Shown here in pieces: positions 21,001 to 36,235 of a stretch of 64,000 bases of DNA. The translations under genes and the position numbers were made by a program. Origin of the DNA: Nomia melanderi (Eukaryota > Arthropoda > Insecta > Hymenoptera > Halictidae); assembly GCF_051020985.1 (NCBI RefSeq), contig NW_027475173.1:1-64000 (forward strand), written 5' to 3'. The notes beneath the pieces were generated by a model. The model had not been told where the DNA came from. It searched no databases and saw only the letters and a list, made by a program, of their open reading frames with translations. Within the stretch, counting starts at the first letter, position 1, and each line of letters opens with the position of its first letter.

Positions 21001-22636
21001 TGGTCCGAGGTCGTTCCCGCTGCACAGATTCATGCGACAGGGCCTCCTACAGAAAATGCACTTTTATTTATTGCGCTATCTGTAATAGCACCCGAGATAT
21101 CACCAGATATATATTCGATTTTTCCCTGACCCTGAGTGTCCGGCCCCGTGAGACGGTGGTTTCCTCGGCCCCTGGTGGTCCGAGGTCGTTCCCGCTGCAC
21201 AGATTCATGCGCCAGGGCCTCCTACAGACAATGCACTTTGATTTATTGCGCTATCTGTAATAGCACCCGAGATATCACCATCTATATATTGGATTTTACC
21301 CTGACCCTGAGTGCCCGGCCCCATGAGGCGGTCGTTTTCTCGGCCCCTGGTGGTCCGAGGTCGTTCCCGCTGCACAGATTCATGAGCCAGGGCCTCCTAC
21401 AGACAATGCACTTTGATTTATTGCGCTATCTGTAATAGCACCCGAGATATCAGCAGATATATATTGGATTTTTCACTGACCCTGAGTGTCCGGCCCCATG
21501 AGACGGTCGTTTTCTCGGCCCCTGGTGGTCCGAGGTCGTTCCCGCTGCACAGATTCATGCGCCAGGGCCTCCTGCAGATAATTCACTTTGGTTTATTGCG
21601 CTATCTCTAATAGCACCCGAGATATCAGCAGATATATATTGGATTTTTCACTGACCCTGAGTGTCCGGCCCCATGAGACGGTCGTTTTCTCGGCCCCTGG
21701 TGGTCCTAGGTCGTTCCCGCTGCACAGATTCATGCGCCAGGGCTTCCTGCAGATAATTCACTTTGGTTTATTGCGCTATCTCTAATAGCACCCGAGATAT
21801 CACCAGATATATATTGGATTTTCCCCTGACCCTGAGTGTCCGGCCCCATGAGACGGTGGTTGTCTCGGCCCCTGGTGGTCCGAGGTCGTTCCCGCTGCAC
21901 AGATTCGTGCGCCAGGACCTTCTACAGACAATGCACTTTGATTTATTGCGCTATCTGTAATAGCATCCGAGACATCACCAGATAAATATTGGATTTTCCC
22001 TTGCCCCTGAGTGTCGGGCCCCATGAGACGGTGGTTTTCTCGGCCCCTGGTGGTCCGAGGTCGTTCCCGCTGCACAGATTCATGCGCCAGGGCCTCCTAC
22101 AGACCATGCACTTTGATTTATTGCGCTATCTGCAATAGCACCCGAGATATCACCAGATATATATTGGATTTTCCCTGACCCAGAGTGTCCGGCCCAATGA
22201 GACTGTGGTTTTCTCGGCCCCTGGTGGTCCGAGGTCGTTCCCGCTGTACAGGTTCATGCGCCAGGGCCTCCTACAGGTAATTCACTTTGGTTTATTGCGC
22301 TATCTCTAATAGCACCCGAGATATCACCAGATATATATTGGATTTTCCCCTGACCCTGAGTGTCCGGCCCCATGAGACTGTGGTTTTCTCGGCCCCTGGT
22401 GGTCCGAGGTTGTTCCCGCTGCACAGATTCGTGCGCCAGGGCCTCCTACAGACAATGCGCTTTGATTTATTGCGCTATCTGTAATAGCAGCCCAGATATC
22501 ACCAGATATATATTGGATTTTTCACTGACCCTGAGTGTCCGGCCCCATGAGGCGGTCGTTGTTTCGGCCCCTGGAGGTCCGAGGACGTTCCCGCTGCACA
22601 GATTCATGCGCCAGGGCCTCCTACAGGTAATGCACT

Positions 22637-25600
22637 TTGATTTATTGCGCTATCTGTAATAGCACCCGAGATATCACCAGATATATATTGGATTTTTCCC
22701 TGACCCTGAGTGTCCGGCCCCATGAGAAGGTGGTTGTCTCGCCCCTGGTGGTCCGCGGTCGTTCCCGCTGCACAGATTCATGCGCCAGGGCCTCCTACAG
22801 ACAATGCACTTTGATTTATTGCGCTATCTGTAATAGCAGCCGAGATATCACCAGATATATATTGGATTTTTCACTGACCCTGAGTGTGCGGCCCCATGAG
22901 ACGGTGGTTTTCTCGGACCCTGGTTGTCCGACTTTGTTCCCGCTGCACAGATTCATGCGCCAGGGCCTCCTACAGACCATGCACTTTGATTTAGTGCGCT
23001 ATCTGCAATAGCACCCGAGATATCACCAGATATATATTGGACTTTACCCTGACCCTGAGTGTCCGGCCCCATGAGACGGTGGTTGTCTCGGCCCCTGGAG
23101 GTCCGAGGACGTTCCCGCTGCACAGATTCATGCGCCAGGGCCTCCTGCAGATAATTCACTTTGGTTTATTGCGCTATCTCTAATAGCACCCGAGATATCA
23201 AGAGATATATACTGGATTTTCCCCTGACCCTGAGTGTCCGGCCCCATGTGACGGTGGTTGTCTCGGCCCCTGGAGGTCCGAGGACGTTCCCGCTGCACAG
23301 ATTCATGCGCCAGGGCCTCCTGCAGATAATTCACTTTGGTTTATTGCGCTATCTCTAATAGCACCCGAGATATCAAGAGATATATACTGGATTTTCCCCT
23401 GACCCTGAGTGTCCGGCCCCATGAGACTGTGGTTTTCTCGGCCCCTGGTGGTCCGAGGTTGTTCCCGCTGCACAGATTCATGCGCCAGGGCCTCGTACAG
23501 ACAATGCACTTTGATTTATTGCGCTATCTGTAATAGCACCCGAGATATCACCAGATACATATTGGATTTTACCCTGACCCTGAGTGTCCGGCCCCATGAG
23601 ACGGTCGTTGTTTCGGCCCTGGTGGTCCGAGGTCGTTCCCGCTGCACAGATTCATGCACTAGGGCCTCCTACAGACCATGCACTTTGATTTAGTGCGCTA
23701 TCTGCAATAGCACCCGAGATATCACCAGATATATATTGGACTTTACCCTGACCCTGAGTGTCCGGCCCCATGAGACGGTGGTTGTCTCGGCCCCTGGAGG
23801 TCCGAGGACGTTCCCGCTGCACAGATTCATGCGCCAGGGCCTCCTGCAGATAATTCACTTTGGTTTATTGCGCTATCTCTAATAGCACCCGAGATATCAA
23901 GAGATATATATTGGATTTTCCCCTGACCCTGAGTGTCCGGCCCAATGAGACTGTGGTTTTCTCTTCGCCTGGTGGTCCGAGGTCGTTCCCGCTGCACAGA
24001 TTCATGCGCCAGGGCCTCCTACAGAAAATGCACTTTGATTTATTGCGCTATCTGTAATAGCACCCGAGATATCACCGGATATATATTGGATTTTTCCCTG
24101 ACCCTGAGTGTCCGGCCCCATGAGGCGGTCGTTGTTTCGGCCCCTGGAGGTCCGAGGACGTTCCCGCTTCACAGATTCATGCGCAAGGGCCTCCTACAGG
24201 TAATGCACTTTGATTTATTGCGCTATCTGTAATAGCACCCGAGATATCACCAGATATATATTGGATTTTTCCCTGACCCTGAGTGTCCGGCCCCATGAGA
24301 AGGTGGTTGTCTCGCCCCTGGTGGTCCGCGGTCGTTCCCGCTGCACAGATTCATGCGCCAGGGCCTCCTACAGACAATGCACTTTGATTTATTGCGCTAT
24401 CTGTAATAGCAGCCGAGATATCACCAGATATATATTGGATTTTTCACTGACCCTGAGTGTGCGGCCCCATGAGACGGTGGTTTTCTCGGACCCTGGTTGT
24501 CCGACTTTGTTCCCGCTGCACAGATTCATGCGCCAGGGCCTCCTACAGACCATGCACTTTGATTTAGTGCGCTATCTGCAATAGCACCCGAGATATCACC
24601 AGATATATATTGGACTTTACCCTGACCCTGAGTGTCCGGCCCCATGAGACGGTGGTTGTCTCGGCCCCTGGAGGTCCGAGGACTTTCCCGCTGCACAGAT
24701 TCATGCGCCAGGGCCTCCTGCAGATAATTCACTTTGGTTTATTGCGCTATCTCTAATAGCACCCGAGATATCAAGAGATATATACTGGATTTTCCCCTGA
24801 CCCTGAGTGTCCGGCCCCATGTGACGGTGGTTGTCTCGGCCCCTGGAGGTCCGAGGACGTTCCCGCTGCACAGATTCATGCGCCAGGGCCTCCTGCAGAT
24901 AATTCACTTTGGTTTATTGCGCTATCTCTAATAGCACCCGAGATATCAAGAGATATATACTGGATTTTCCCCTGACCCTGAGTGTCCGGCCCCATGAGAC
25001 TGTGGTTTTCTCGGCCCCTGGTGGTCCGAGGTTGTTCCCGCTGCACAGATTCATGCGCCAGGGCCTCCTACAGAAAATGCACTTTGATTTATTGCGCTAT
25101 CTGTAATAGCACCCGAGATATCACCGGATATATATTGGATTTTTCCCTGACCCTGAGTGTCCGGCCCCATGAGGCGGTCGTTGTTTCGGCCCCTGGAGGT
25201 CCGAGGACGTTCCCGCTTCACAGATTCATGCGCCAGGGCCTCCTACAGGTAATGCACTTTGATTTATTGCGCTATCTGTAATAGCACCCGAGATATCACC
25301 AGATATATATTGGATTTTTCCCTGACCCTGAGTGTCCGGCCCCATGAGAAGGTGGTTGTCTCGCCCCTGGTGGTCCGCGGTCGTTCCCGCTGCACAGATT
25401 CATGCGCCAGGGCCTCCTACAGACAATGCACTTTGATTTATTGCGCTATCTGTAATAGCAGCCGAGATATCACCAGATATATATTGGATTTTTCACTGAC
25501 CCTGAGTGTGCGGCCCCATGAGACGGTGGTTTTCTCGGACCCTGGTTGTCCGACTTTGTTCCCGCTGCACAGATTCATGCGACAGGGCCTCCTACAGACC

Positions 25601-26700
25601 ATGCACTTTGATTTAGTGCGCTATCTGCAATAGCACCCGAGATATCACCAGATATATATTGGACTTTACCCTGACCCTGAGTGTCCGGCCCCATGAGACG
25701 GTGGTTGTCTCGGCCCCTGGAGGTCCGAGGACTTTCCCGCTGCACAGATTCATGCGCCAGGGCCTCCTGCAGATAATTCACTTTGGTTTATTGCGCTATC
25801 TCTAATAGCACCCGAGATATCAAGAGATATATACTGGATTTTCCCCTGACCCTGAGTGTCCGGCCCCATGTGACGGTGGTTGTCTCGGCCCCTGGAGGTC
25901 CGAGGACGTTCCCGCTGCACAGATTCATGCGCCAGGGCCTCCTGCAGATAATTCACTTTGGTTTATTGCGCTATCTCTAATAGCACCCGAGATATCAAGA
26001 GATATATACTGGATTTTCTCCTGACCCTGAGTGTCCGGCCCCATGAGACTGTGGTTTTCTCGGCCCCTGGTGGTCCGAGGTTGTTCCCGCTGCACAGATT
26101 CATGCGCCAGGGCCTCCTACAGACAATGCACTTTGATTTATTGCGCTATCTGTAATAGCACCCGAGATATCACCAGATACATATTGGATTTTACCCTGAC
26201 CCTGAGTGTCCGGCCCCATGAGACGGTCGTTGTTTCGGCCCTGGTGGTCCGAGGTCGTTCCCGCTGCACAGATTCATGCACTAGGGCCTCCTACAGACCA
26301 TGCACTTTGATTTAGTGCGCTATCTGCAATAGCACCCGAGATATCACCAGATATATATTGGACTTTACCCTGACCCTGAGTGTCCGGCCCCATGAGACGG
26401 TGGTTGTCTCGGCCCCTGGAGGTCCGAGGACGTTCCCGCTGCACAGATTCATGCGCCAGGGCCTCCTGCAGATAATTCACTTTGGTTTATTGCGCTATCT
26501 CTAATAGCACCCGAGATATCAAGAGATATATACTGGATTTTCCCCTGACCCTGAGTGTCCGGCCCAATGAGACTGTGGTTTTCTCGTCGCCTGGTGGTCC
26601 GAGGTCGTTCCCGCTGCACAGATTCATGCGCCAGGGCCTCCTACAGAAAATGCACTTTGATTTATTGCGCTATCTGTAATAGCACCCGAGATATCACCGG
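22637..26700. repeat. Overlapping 6-mer and 9-mer higher-order repeats
   Basis: Blocks starting at 22637, 24210 and 25259 share the same monomer order (a 174-bp monomer, then variants with GCAGCCGAGATATC, GTGCGGCCCC, TTTAGTGCGC and ATCAAGAGATATATACTGG). Offsets are 1,573 bp (9-mer) and 1,049 bp (6-mer). 23860 recurs at 26482, an offset of 2,622 bp, the sum of the two. Confidence 0.8.
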
Positions 26701-28177
26701 ATATATATTGGATTTTTCCCTGACCCTGAGTGTCCGGCCCCATGAGAAGGTGGTTGTCTCGACCCTGGTGGTCCGACGTCGTTCCCGCTGCACAGATTCA
26801 TGCGCCAGGGCCTCCTACAGACAATGCACTTTGATTTATTGCGCTATCTGTAATAGCAGCCGAGATATCACCAGATATATATTGGATTTTTCACTGACCC
26901 TGAGTGTCCGGCACCATGAGGCGGTCGTTTTCTCGGCCCCTGGTGGTCCGAGGTCGTTCCCGCTGCACAGATTCATGCGCCAGGGCCTCCTACAGACAAT
27001 GCACTTTGATTTATTGCGCTATCTGTAATAGCACCCAAGATATCACCAGATATATATTGGATTTTACCCTGACCCTGAGGGTCCGGCCCCATGAGACTGT
27101 GGTTTTTTCGGCCCCTGGTGGTCCGAGGTCGTTCCCGCTGCACAGATTCATGCGCCAGGGCCTCCTACAGACAATGCACTTTGATTTATTGCGCTATCTG
27201 TAATAGCAGCCGAGATATCACCAGATATATATTGGATTTTTCACTGACCCTGAGTGTCCGGCCCCATGAGAAGGTGGTTGTCTCGCCCCTGGTGGTCCGC
27301 GGTCGTTCCCGCTGCACAGATTCATGCGCCAGGGCCTCCTACAGACAATGCACTTTGATTTATTGCGCTATCTGTAATAGCAGCCGAGATATCACCAGAT
27401 ATATATTGGATTTTTCACTGACCCTGAGTGTCCGGCCCCATGAGGCGGTCGTTTTCTCGGCCCCTGGTGGTCCGAGGTCGTTCCCGCTGCACAGATTCAT
27501 GCGCCAGGGCCTCCTACAGACAATGCAATTTGATTTATTGCGCTATCTGTAATAGCACCCAAGATATCACCACATATATATTGGATTTTTCACTGACCCT
27601 GAGTGTCCGGCCCCATGAGACGGTCGTTTTCTCGGCCCCTGGTGGTCCGAGGTCGTTCCCGCTGAACAGATTCATTCGCAAGGGTCTCCTTCGGACACTG
27701 CACTTTGATTTATTGCGCTTTCGGTAATAGCACCCGAGATATCACCAGATATATATTGGATTTTTCCCTGACCCTGAGTGTCCGGCCCCATGAGACGGTG
27801 GTTTCCTCGGCCCCTGGTGGTCCGAGGTCGTTCCCGCTACACAGATTCATGCGCCAGGGCCTCCTGCAGATAATTCACTTTGGTTTATTGCTCTATCTCT
27901 AATAGCACCCGAGATATCACCAGATAAATATTGGATTTTCCCTGACACTGAGTGTCCGGCCCCATGAGACTGTGGTTTTCTCGGCCCCTGGTGGTCCGAC
28001 TTTGTTCCCGCTGCACAGATTCATGCGCCAGGGCCTCCTACAGACAATGCACTTTGATTTATTGCGCTATCTGTAATAGCAGCCGAGATATCGCCAGATA
28101 TATATTGGATTTTTCACTGACCCTGAGTGTCCGGCCCCATGAGGCGGTCGTTGTTTCGGCCCCTGGAGGTCCGAGGA

Positions 28178-30449
28178 CGTTCCCGCTGCACAGATTCATG
28201 CGCCAGGGCCTCCTACAGGTAATGCACTTTGATTTATTGCGCTATCTGTAATAGCACCCGAGATATCACCAGATATATATTGGATTTTTCCCTGACCCTG
28301 AGTGTCCGGCCCCATGAGACGGTGGTTTCCTCGGCCCCTGGTGGTCCGAGGTCGTTCCCGCTACACAGATTCATGCGCCAGGGCCTCCTGCAGATAATTC
28401 ACTTTGGTTTATTGCTGCATCTCTAATAGCACCCGAGATATCACCAGATATATATTGGATTTTCCCTGACACTGAGTGTCCGGCCCCATGAGACTGTGGT
28501 TTTCTCGGCCCCTGGTGGTCCGACTTTGTTCCCGCTGCACAGATTCATGCGCCAGGGCCTCCTACAGACCATGCACTTTGATTTAGTGCGCTATCTGCAA
28601 TAGCACCCGAGATATCACCAGATATATATTGGACTTTACCCTGACCCTGAGTGTCCGGCCCCATGAGACGGTGGTTGTCTCGGCCCCTGGAGGTCCGAGG
28701 ACGTTCCCGCTGCACAGATTCATGCGCCAGGGCCTCCTGCAGATAATTCACTTTGGTTTATTGCGCTATCTCTAATAGCACCCGAGATATCAAGAGATAT
28801 ATACTGGATTTTCCCCTGACCCTGAGTGTCCGGCCCAATGAGACTGTGGTTTTCTCGTCGCCTGGTGGTCCGAGGTCGTTCCCGCTGCACAGATTCATGC
28901 GCCAGGGCCTCCTACAGAAAATGCACTTTGATTTATTGCGCTATCTGTAATAGCACCCGAGATATCACCGGATATATATTGGATTTTTCCCTGACCCTGA
29001 GTGTCCGGCCCCATGAGAAGGTGGTTGTCTCGACCCTGGTGGTCCGAGGTCGTTCCCGCTGCACAGATTCCTGCGCCAGGGCCTCCTACAGACAATGCAC
29101 TTTGATTTATTGCGCTATCTGTAATAGCAGCCGAGATATCACCATATATATATTGGATTTTTCACTGACCCTGAGTGTCCGGCCCCATGAGGCGGTCGTT
29201 GTTTCGGCCCCTGGAGGTCCGAGGACGTTCCCGCTGCACAGATTCATGCGCCAGGGCCTCCTACAGGTAATGCACTTTGATTTATTGCGCTATCTGTAAT
29301 AGCAGGCGAGATATCACCAGATATATATTGGATTTTTCCCTGACCCTGAGTGTCCGGCCCCATGAGAAGGTGGTTGTCTCGCCCCTGGTGGTCCGCGGTC
29401 GTTCCCGCTGCACAGATTCATGCGCCAGGGCCTCCTACAGACAATGCATTTTGATTTATTGCGCTATCTGTAATAGCAGCCGAGATATCACCAGATATAT
29501 ATTGGATTTTTCACTGACCCTGAGTGTCCGGCCCCATGAGGCGGTCGTTTTCTCGGCGCCTGGTGGTCCGAGGTCGTTCCCGCTGCACAGATTCATGCAC
29601 CAGGGCCTCCTACAGACAATGCACTTTGATTTATTGCGCTATCTGTAATAGCACCCGAGATATCACCACATATATATTGGATTTTTCACTGACCCTGAGA
29701 GTCCGGCCCCATGAGACGGTCGTTTTCTCGGCCCCTGGTGGTCCGATGTCGTTCCCGCTGCACAGATTCATGCGCCAGGGCCTCCTGCAGATAATTCACT
29801 TTAGTTTATTGCGCTATCTCTAATAGCACCCGAGATATCAGCAGATATATATTGGATTTTTCACTGACCCTGAGTGTCCGGCCCCATGAGACGGTAGTTT
29901 TCTCGGCCCCTGGTGGTCCTAGGTCGTTCCCGCTGCACAGATTCATGCACCAGGGCCTCCTGCAGATAATTCACTTTGGTTTATTGCGCTATCTCTAATA
30001 GCACCCGAGATATCACCAGATATATATTGGATTTTCCCCTGACCCTGAGTGTCCGGCCCCATGAGACTGTGGTTTTCTCGGCCCCTGGTGGTCCGAGGTC
30101 GTTCCCGTTGCACAGATTCATGCGCCAGGGCCTCCTGCAGATAATTCACTTTGGTTTATTGCGCTATCTCTAATAGCACCCGAGATATCACCAGATATAT
30201 ATTGGATTATCCCCTGACCCTGAGTGTCCGGCCCCATGAGACTGTGGTTTTCTCGGCCCCTGGACGTCCGAGGTCGTTCCCGCTGCACTGATTCATGCGC
30301 CAGGGCCTCCTACAGACAATGCACTTTGATTTATTGCGCTATCTGTAATAGCACCCGAGATATCACCAGATATATATTGGATTTTTCACTGACCCTGAGT
30401 GTCCGGCCCCATGAGGCGGTCGTTTTCTCGGCCCCTGGTGGTCCGAGGT
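28178..30449. repeat. 13-monomer higher-order repeat, copy 1 (2,272 bp)
   Basis: From 28178 to 30415 the sequence matches 30450-32687 with no difference found in the parts I compared. Flanking mismatches define the run: A/T at 28177 against 30449, and G/A at 30416 against 32688. Fragments recur at 34871 and 35817. Confidence 0.85.
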
Positions 30450-32687
30450 CGTTCCCGCTGCACAGATTCATGCGCCAGGGCCTCCTACAGGTAATGCACT
30501 TTGATTTATTGCGCTATCTGTAATAGCACCCGAGATATCACCAGATATATATTGGATTTTTCCCTGACCCTGAGTGTCCGGCCCCATGAGACGGTGGTTT
30601 CCTCGGCCCCTGGTGGTCCGAGGTCGTTCCCGCTACACAGATTCATGCGCCAGGGCCTCCTGCAGATAATTCACTTTGGTTTATTGCTGCATCTCTAATA
30701 GCACCCGAGATATCACCAGATATATATTGGATTTTCCCTGACACTGAGTGTCCGGCCCCATGAGACTGTGGTTTTCTCGGCCCCTGGTGGTCCGACTTTG
30801 TTCCCGCTGCACAGATTCATGCGCCAGGGCCTCCTACAGACCATGCACTTTGATTTAGTGCGCTATCTGCAATAGCACCCGAGATATCACCAGATATATA
30901 TTGGACTTTACCCTGACCCTGAGTGTCCGGCCCCATGAGACGGTGGTTGTCTCGGCCCCTGGAGGTCCGAGGACGTTCCCGCTGCACAGATTCATGCGCC
31001 AGGGCCTCCTGCAGATAATTCACTTTGGTTTATTGCGCTATCTCTAATAGCACCCGAGATATCAAGAGATATATACTGGATTTTCCCCTGACCCTGAGTG
31101 TCCGGCCCAATGAGACTGTGGTTTTCTCGTCGCCTGGTGGTCCGAGGTCGTTCCCGCTGCACAGATTCATGCGCCAGGGCCTCCTACAGAAAATGCACTT
31201 TGATTTATTGCGCTATCTGTAATAGCACCCGAGATATCACCGGATATATATTGGATTTTTCCCTGACCCTGAGTGTCCGGCCCCATGAGAAGGTGGTTGT
31301 CTCGACCCTGGTGGTCCGAGGTCGTTCCCGCTGCACAGATTCCTGCGCCAGGGCCTCCTACAGACAATGCACTTTGATTTATTGCGCTATCTGTAATAGC
31401 AGCCGAGATATCACCATATATATATTGGATTTTTCACTGACCCTGAGTGTCCGGCCCCATGAGGCGGTCGTTGTTTCGGCCCCTGGAGGTCCGAGGACGT
31501 TCCCGCTGCACAGATTCATGCGCCAGGGCCTCCTACAGGTAATGCACTTTGATTTATTGCGCTATCTGTAATAGCAGGCGAGATATCACCAGATATATAT
31601 TGGATTTTTCCCTGACCCTGAGTGTCCGGCCCCATGAGAAGGTGGTTGTCTCGCCCCTGGTGGTCCGCGGTCGTTCCCGCTGCACAGATTCATGCGCCAG
31701 GGCCTCCTACAGACAATGCATTTTGATTTATTGCGCTATCTGTAATAGCAGCCGAGATATCACCAGATATATATTGGATTTTTCACTGACCCTGAGTGTC
31801 CGGCCCCATGAGGCGGTCGTTTTCTCGGCGCCTGGTGGTCCGAGGTCGTTCCCGCTGCACAGATTCATGCACCAGGGCCTCCTACAGACAATGCACTTTG
31901 ATTTATTGCGCTATCTGTAATAGCACCCGAGATATCACCACATATATATTGGATTTTTCACTGACCCTGAGAGTCCGGCCCCATGAGACGGTCGTTTTCT
32001 CGGCCCCTGGTGGTCCGATGTCGTTCCCGCTGCACAGATTCATGCGCCAGGGCCTCCTGCAGATAATTCACTTTAGTTTATTGCGCTATCTCTAATAGCA
32101 CCCGAGATATCAGCAGATATATATTGGATTTTTCACTGACCCTGAGTGTCCGGCCCCATGAGACGGTAGTTTTCTCGGCCCCTGGTGGTCCTAGGTCGTT
32201 CCCGCTGCACAGATTCATGCACCAGGGCCTCCTGCAGATAATTCACTTTGGTTTATTGCGCTATCTCTAATAGCACCCGAGATATCACCAGATATATATT
32301 GGATTTTCCCCTGACCCTGAGTGTCCGGCCCCATGAGACTGTGGTTTTCTCGGCCCCTGGTGGTCCGAGGTCGTTCCCGTTGCACAGATTCATGCGCCAG
32401 GGCCTCCTGCAGATAATTCACTTTGGTTTATTGCGCTATCTCTAATAGCACCCGAGATATCACCAGATATATATTGGATTATCCCCTGACCCTGAGTGTC
32501 CGGCCCCATGAGACTGTGGTTTTCTCGGCCCCTGGACGTCCGAGGTCGTTCCCGCTGCACTGATTCATGCGCCAGGGCCTCCTACAGACAATGCACTTTG
32601 ATTTATTGCGCTATCTGTAATAGCACCCGAGATATCACCAGATATATATTGGATTTTTCACTGACCCTGAGTGTCCGGCCCCATGAG
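30450..32687. repeat. 13-monomer higher-order repeat, copy 2
   Basis: Near-tandem neighbour of the previous block at an offset of 2,272 bp (13 x 175 minus 3). Confidence 0.85.
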
Positions 32688-35600
32688 ACGGTCGTTTTCT
32701 CGGCCCCTGGTGGTCCGAGGTCGTTCCCGCTGCACAGATTCATGCGCCAGGGCCTCCTACAGACAATGCACTTTGATTTATTGCGCTATCTGTAATAGCA
32801 CCCGAGATATCACCAGATATATATTGGATTTTACCCTGACCCTGAGTGTCCGGCCCCATGAGACTGTGGTTTTTTCGGCCCCTGGTGGTCCGAGGTCGTT
32901 CCCGCTGCACAGATTCATGCGCCAGGGCCTCCTACAGACAATGCACTTTGATTTACTGCGCTATCTGTAATAGCACCCGAGATATCAGCAGATATATATT
33001 GGATTTTTCACTGACCCTGAGTGTCCGGCCCCATGAGACGGTCGTTTTCTCGGCCCCTGGTGGTCCGAGGTCGTCCCCGCTGCACAGATTCATGCGCCAG
33101 GGCCTCCTGCAGATAATTCACTTTGGTTTATTGCGCTATCTCTAATAGCACCCGAGATATCACCAGATATATATTGGATTTTCCCCTGACCCTGAGTGTC
33201 CGGCCCCATGAGACTGTGGTTTTCTCGGCCGCTGGTGGTCCGAGGTCGTTCCCGCTGAACAAATTCATTCGCAAGGGTCTCCTTCGGACAATGCACTTTG
33301 ATTTAGTGCGCTATCTGCAATAGCACCCGAGATATCACCAGATATATATTGGATTTTCCCTGACCCTGAGTGTCCGGCACAATGAGACTGTGGTTTTCGT
33401 GGCCCCTGGTGGTCCGAGGTCGTTCCCGCTGTACAGATTCATGCGCCAGGGCCTCCTACAGACAATGCACTTTGATTTATTGCGCTATCTGTAATAGCAC
33501 CCGAGATATCACCAGATATATATTGGATTTTTCACTGACCCTGAGTGTCCGGCCCCATGAGACTGTGGTTTTCTCGGCCCCTGGTGGTCCGAGGTCGTTC
33601 CCGCTGCACAGATTCATGCGCCAGGGCCTCCTACAGACACTGCACTTTGATTTATTGCGCTATCTGTAATAGCACCCGAGATATCACCAGATATATATTG
33701 GATTTTCCCCTGACCCTGAGTGTCCGGCCCCATGAGACTGTGGTTTTCTCGGCCCCTGGTGGTCCGAGGTCGTTCCCGCTGCACAGATTCATGCGCCAGG
33801 GCCTCCTGCAGATAATTCACTTTGGTTTATTGCGCTATCTCTAATAGCACCCGAGATATCACCAGATATATATTGGATTTTCCCCTGACCCTGAGTGTCC
33901 GGCCCCATGAGATGGTGGTTTTCTCGGCCCCTGGTGGTCCGAGGTCGTTCCCGCTGCACAGATTCATGCGCCAGGGCCTCCTACAGACACTGCACTTTGA
34001 TTTATTGCGCTATCTGTAATAGCACCCGAGATATCACCAGATATATATTGGATTTTCCCCTGACCCTGAGTGTCCGGCCCCATGAGACTGTGGTTTTCTC
34101 GGCCCCTGGTGGTCCGAGGTCGTTCCCGCTGCACAGATTCATGCGCCAGGGCCTCCTGCAGATAACTCACTTTGGTTTATTGCGCTATCTCTAATAGCAC
34201 CCGAGATATCACCAGATATATATTGGATTTTCCCCTGACCCTGAGTGTCCGGCCCCATGAGATGGTGGTTTTCTCGGCCCCTGGTATTCCGAGGTCGTTC
34301 CCGCTGCACAGATTCATGCGCCAGGGCCTCCTACAGACAATGCACTTTGATTTATTGCGCTATCTGTAATAGCACCCGAGATATCACCAGATATATATTG
34401 GATTTTTCCCTGACCCTGAGTGTCCGGCCCCATGAGACGGTGGTTTCCTCGGCCCCTGGTGGTCCGAGGTCGTTCCCGCTACACAGATTCATGCGCCAGG
34501 GCCTCCTGCAGATAATTCACTTTGGTTTATTGCTCTATCTCTGATAGCACCCTAGATATCACCAGATATATATTGGATTTTCCCTGACACTGAGTGTCCG
34601 GCCCCATGAGACTGTGGTTTTCTCGGCCCCTGGTGGTCCGACTTTGTTCCCGCTGCACAGATTCATGCGCCAGGGCCTCCTACAGACCATGCACTTTGAT
34701 TTAGTGCGCTATCTGCAATAGCACCCGAGATATCACCAGATATATATTGGACTTTACCCTGACCCTGAGTGTCCGGCCCCATGAGACGGTGGTTGTCTCG
34801 GCCCCTGGAGGTCCGAGGACGTTCCCGCTGCACAGATTCATGCGCCAGGGCCTCCTGCAGATAATTCACTTTGGTTTATTGCGCTATCTCTAATAGCACC
34901 CGAGATATCAAGAGATATATACTGGATTTTCCCCTGACCCTGAGTGTCCGGCCCAATGAGACTGTGGTTTTCTCGTCGCCTGGTGGTCCGAGGTCGTTCC
35001 CGCTGCACAGATTCATGCGCCAGGGCCTCCTACAGAAAATGCACTTTGATTTATTGCGCTATCTGTAATAGCACCCGAGATATCACCGGATATATATTGG
35101 ATTTTCCCTGACACTGAGTGTCCGGCCCCATGAGACTGTGGTTTTCTCGGCCCCTGGTGGTCCGACTTTGTTCCCGCTGCACAGATTCATGCGCCAGGGC
35201 CTCCTACAGACCATGCACTTTGATTTAGTGCGCTATCTGCAATAGCACCCGAGATATCACCAGATATATATTGGATTTTTCACTGACCCTGAGTGTCCGG
35301 CCCCATGAGGCGGTCGTTGTTTCGGCCCCTGGAGGTCCGAGGACGTTCCCGCTGCACAGATTCATGCGCCAGGGCCTCCTACAGGTAATGCACTTTGATT
35401 TATTGCGCTATCTGTAATAGCACCCTAGATATCACCAGATATATATTGGATTTTTCCCTGACCCTGAGTGTCCGGCCCCATGAGAAGGTGGTTGTCTCGC
35501 CCCTGGTGGTCCGCGGTCGTTCCCGCTGCACAGATTCATGCGCCAGGGCCTCCTGCAGATAATTCACTTTGGTTTATTGCGCTATCTCTAATAGCACCCG

Positions 35601-36235
35601 AGATATCACCAGATATATATTGGATTTTCCCCAGACCCTGAGTGTCCGGCCCCATGAGACTGTGGTTTTCTCGGCCCCTGGTGGTCCGAGGTCGTTCCCG
35701 TTGCACAGATTCATGCGCCAGGGCCTCCTGCAGATAATTCACTTTGGTTTATTGCGCTATCTCTAATAGCACCCGAGATATCACCAGATATATATTGGAT
35801 TATCCCCTGACCCTGAGTGTCCGGCCCCATGAGACTGTGGTTTTCTCGGCCCCTGGACGTCCGAGGTCGTTCCCGCTGCACTGATTCATGCGCCAGGGCC
35901 TCCTACAGACAATGCACTTTGATTTATTGCGCTATCTGTAATAGCACCCGAGATATCACCAGATATATATTGGATTTTTCACTGACCCTGAGTGTCCGGC
36001 CCCATGAGACGGTCGTTTTCTCGGCCCCTGGTGGTCCGAGGTCGTTCCCGCTGCACAGATTCATGCGCCAGGGCCTCCTACAGACAATGCACTTTGATTT
36101 ATTGCGCTATCTGTAATAGCACCCGAGATATCACCAGATATATATTGGATTTTACCCTGACCCTGAGTGTCCGGCCCCATGAGACTGTGGTTTTTTCGGC
36201 CCCTGGTGGTCCGAGGTCGTTCCCGCTGCACAGAT

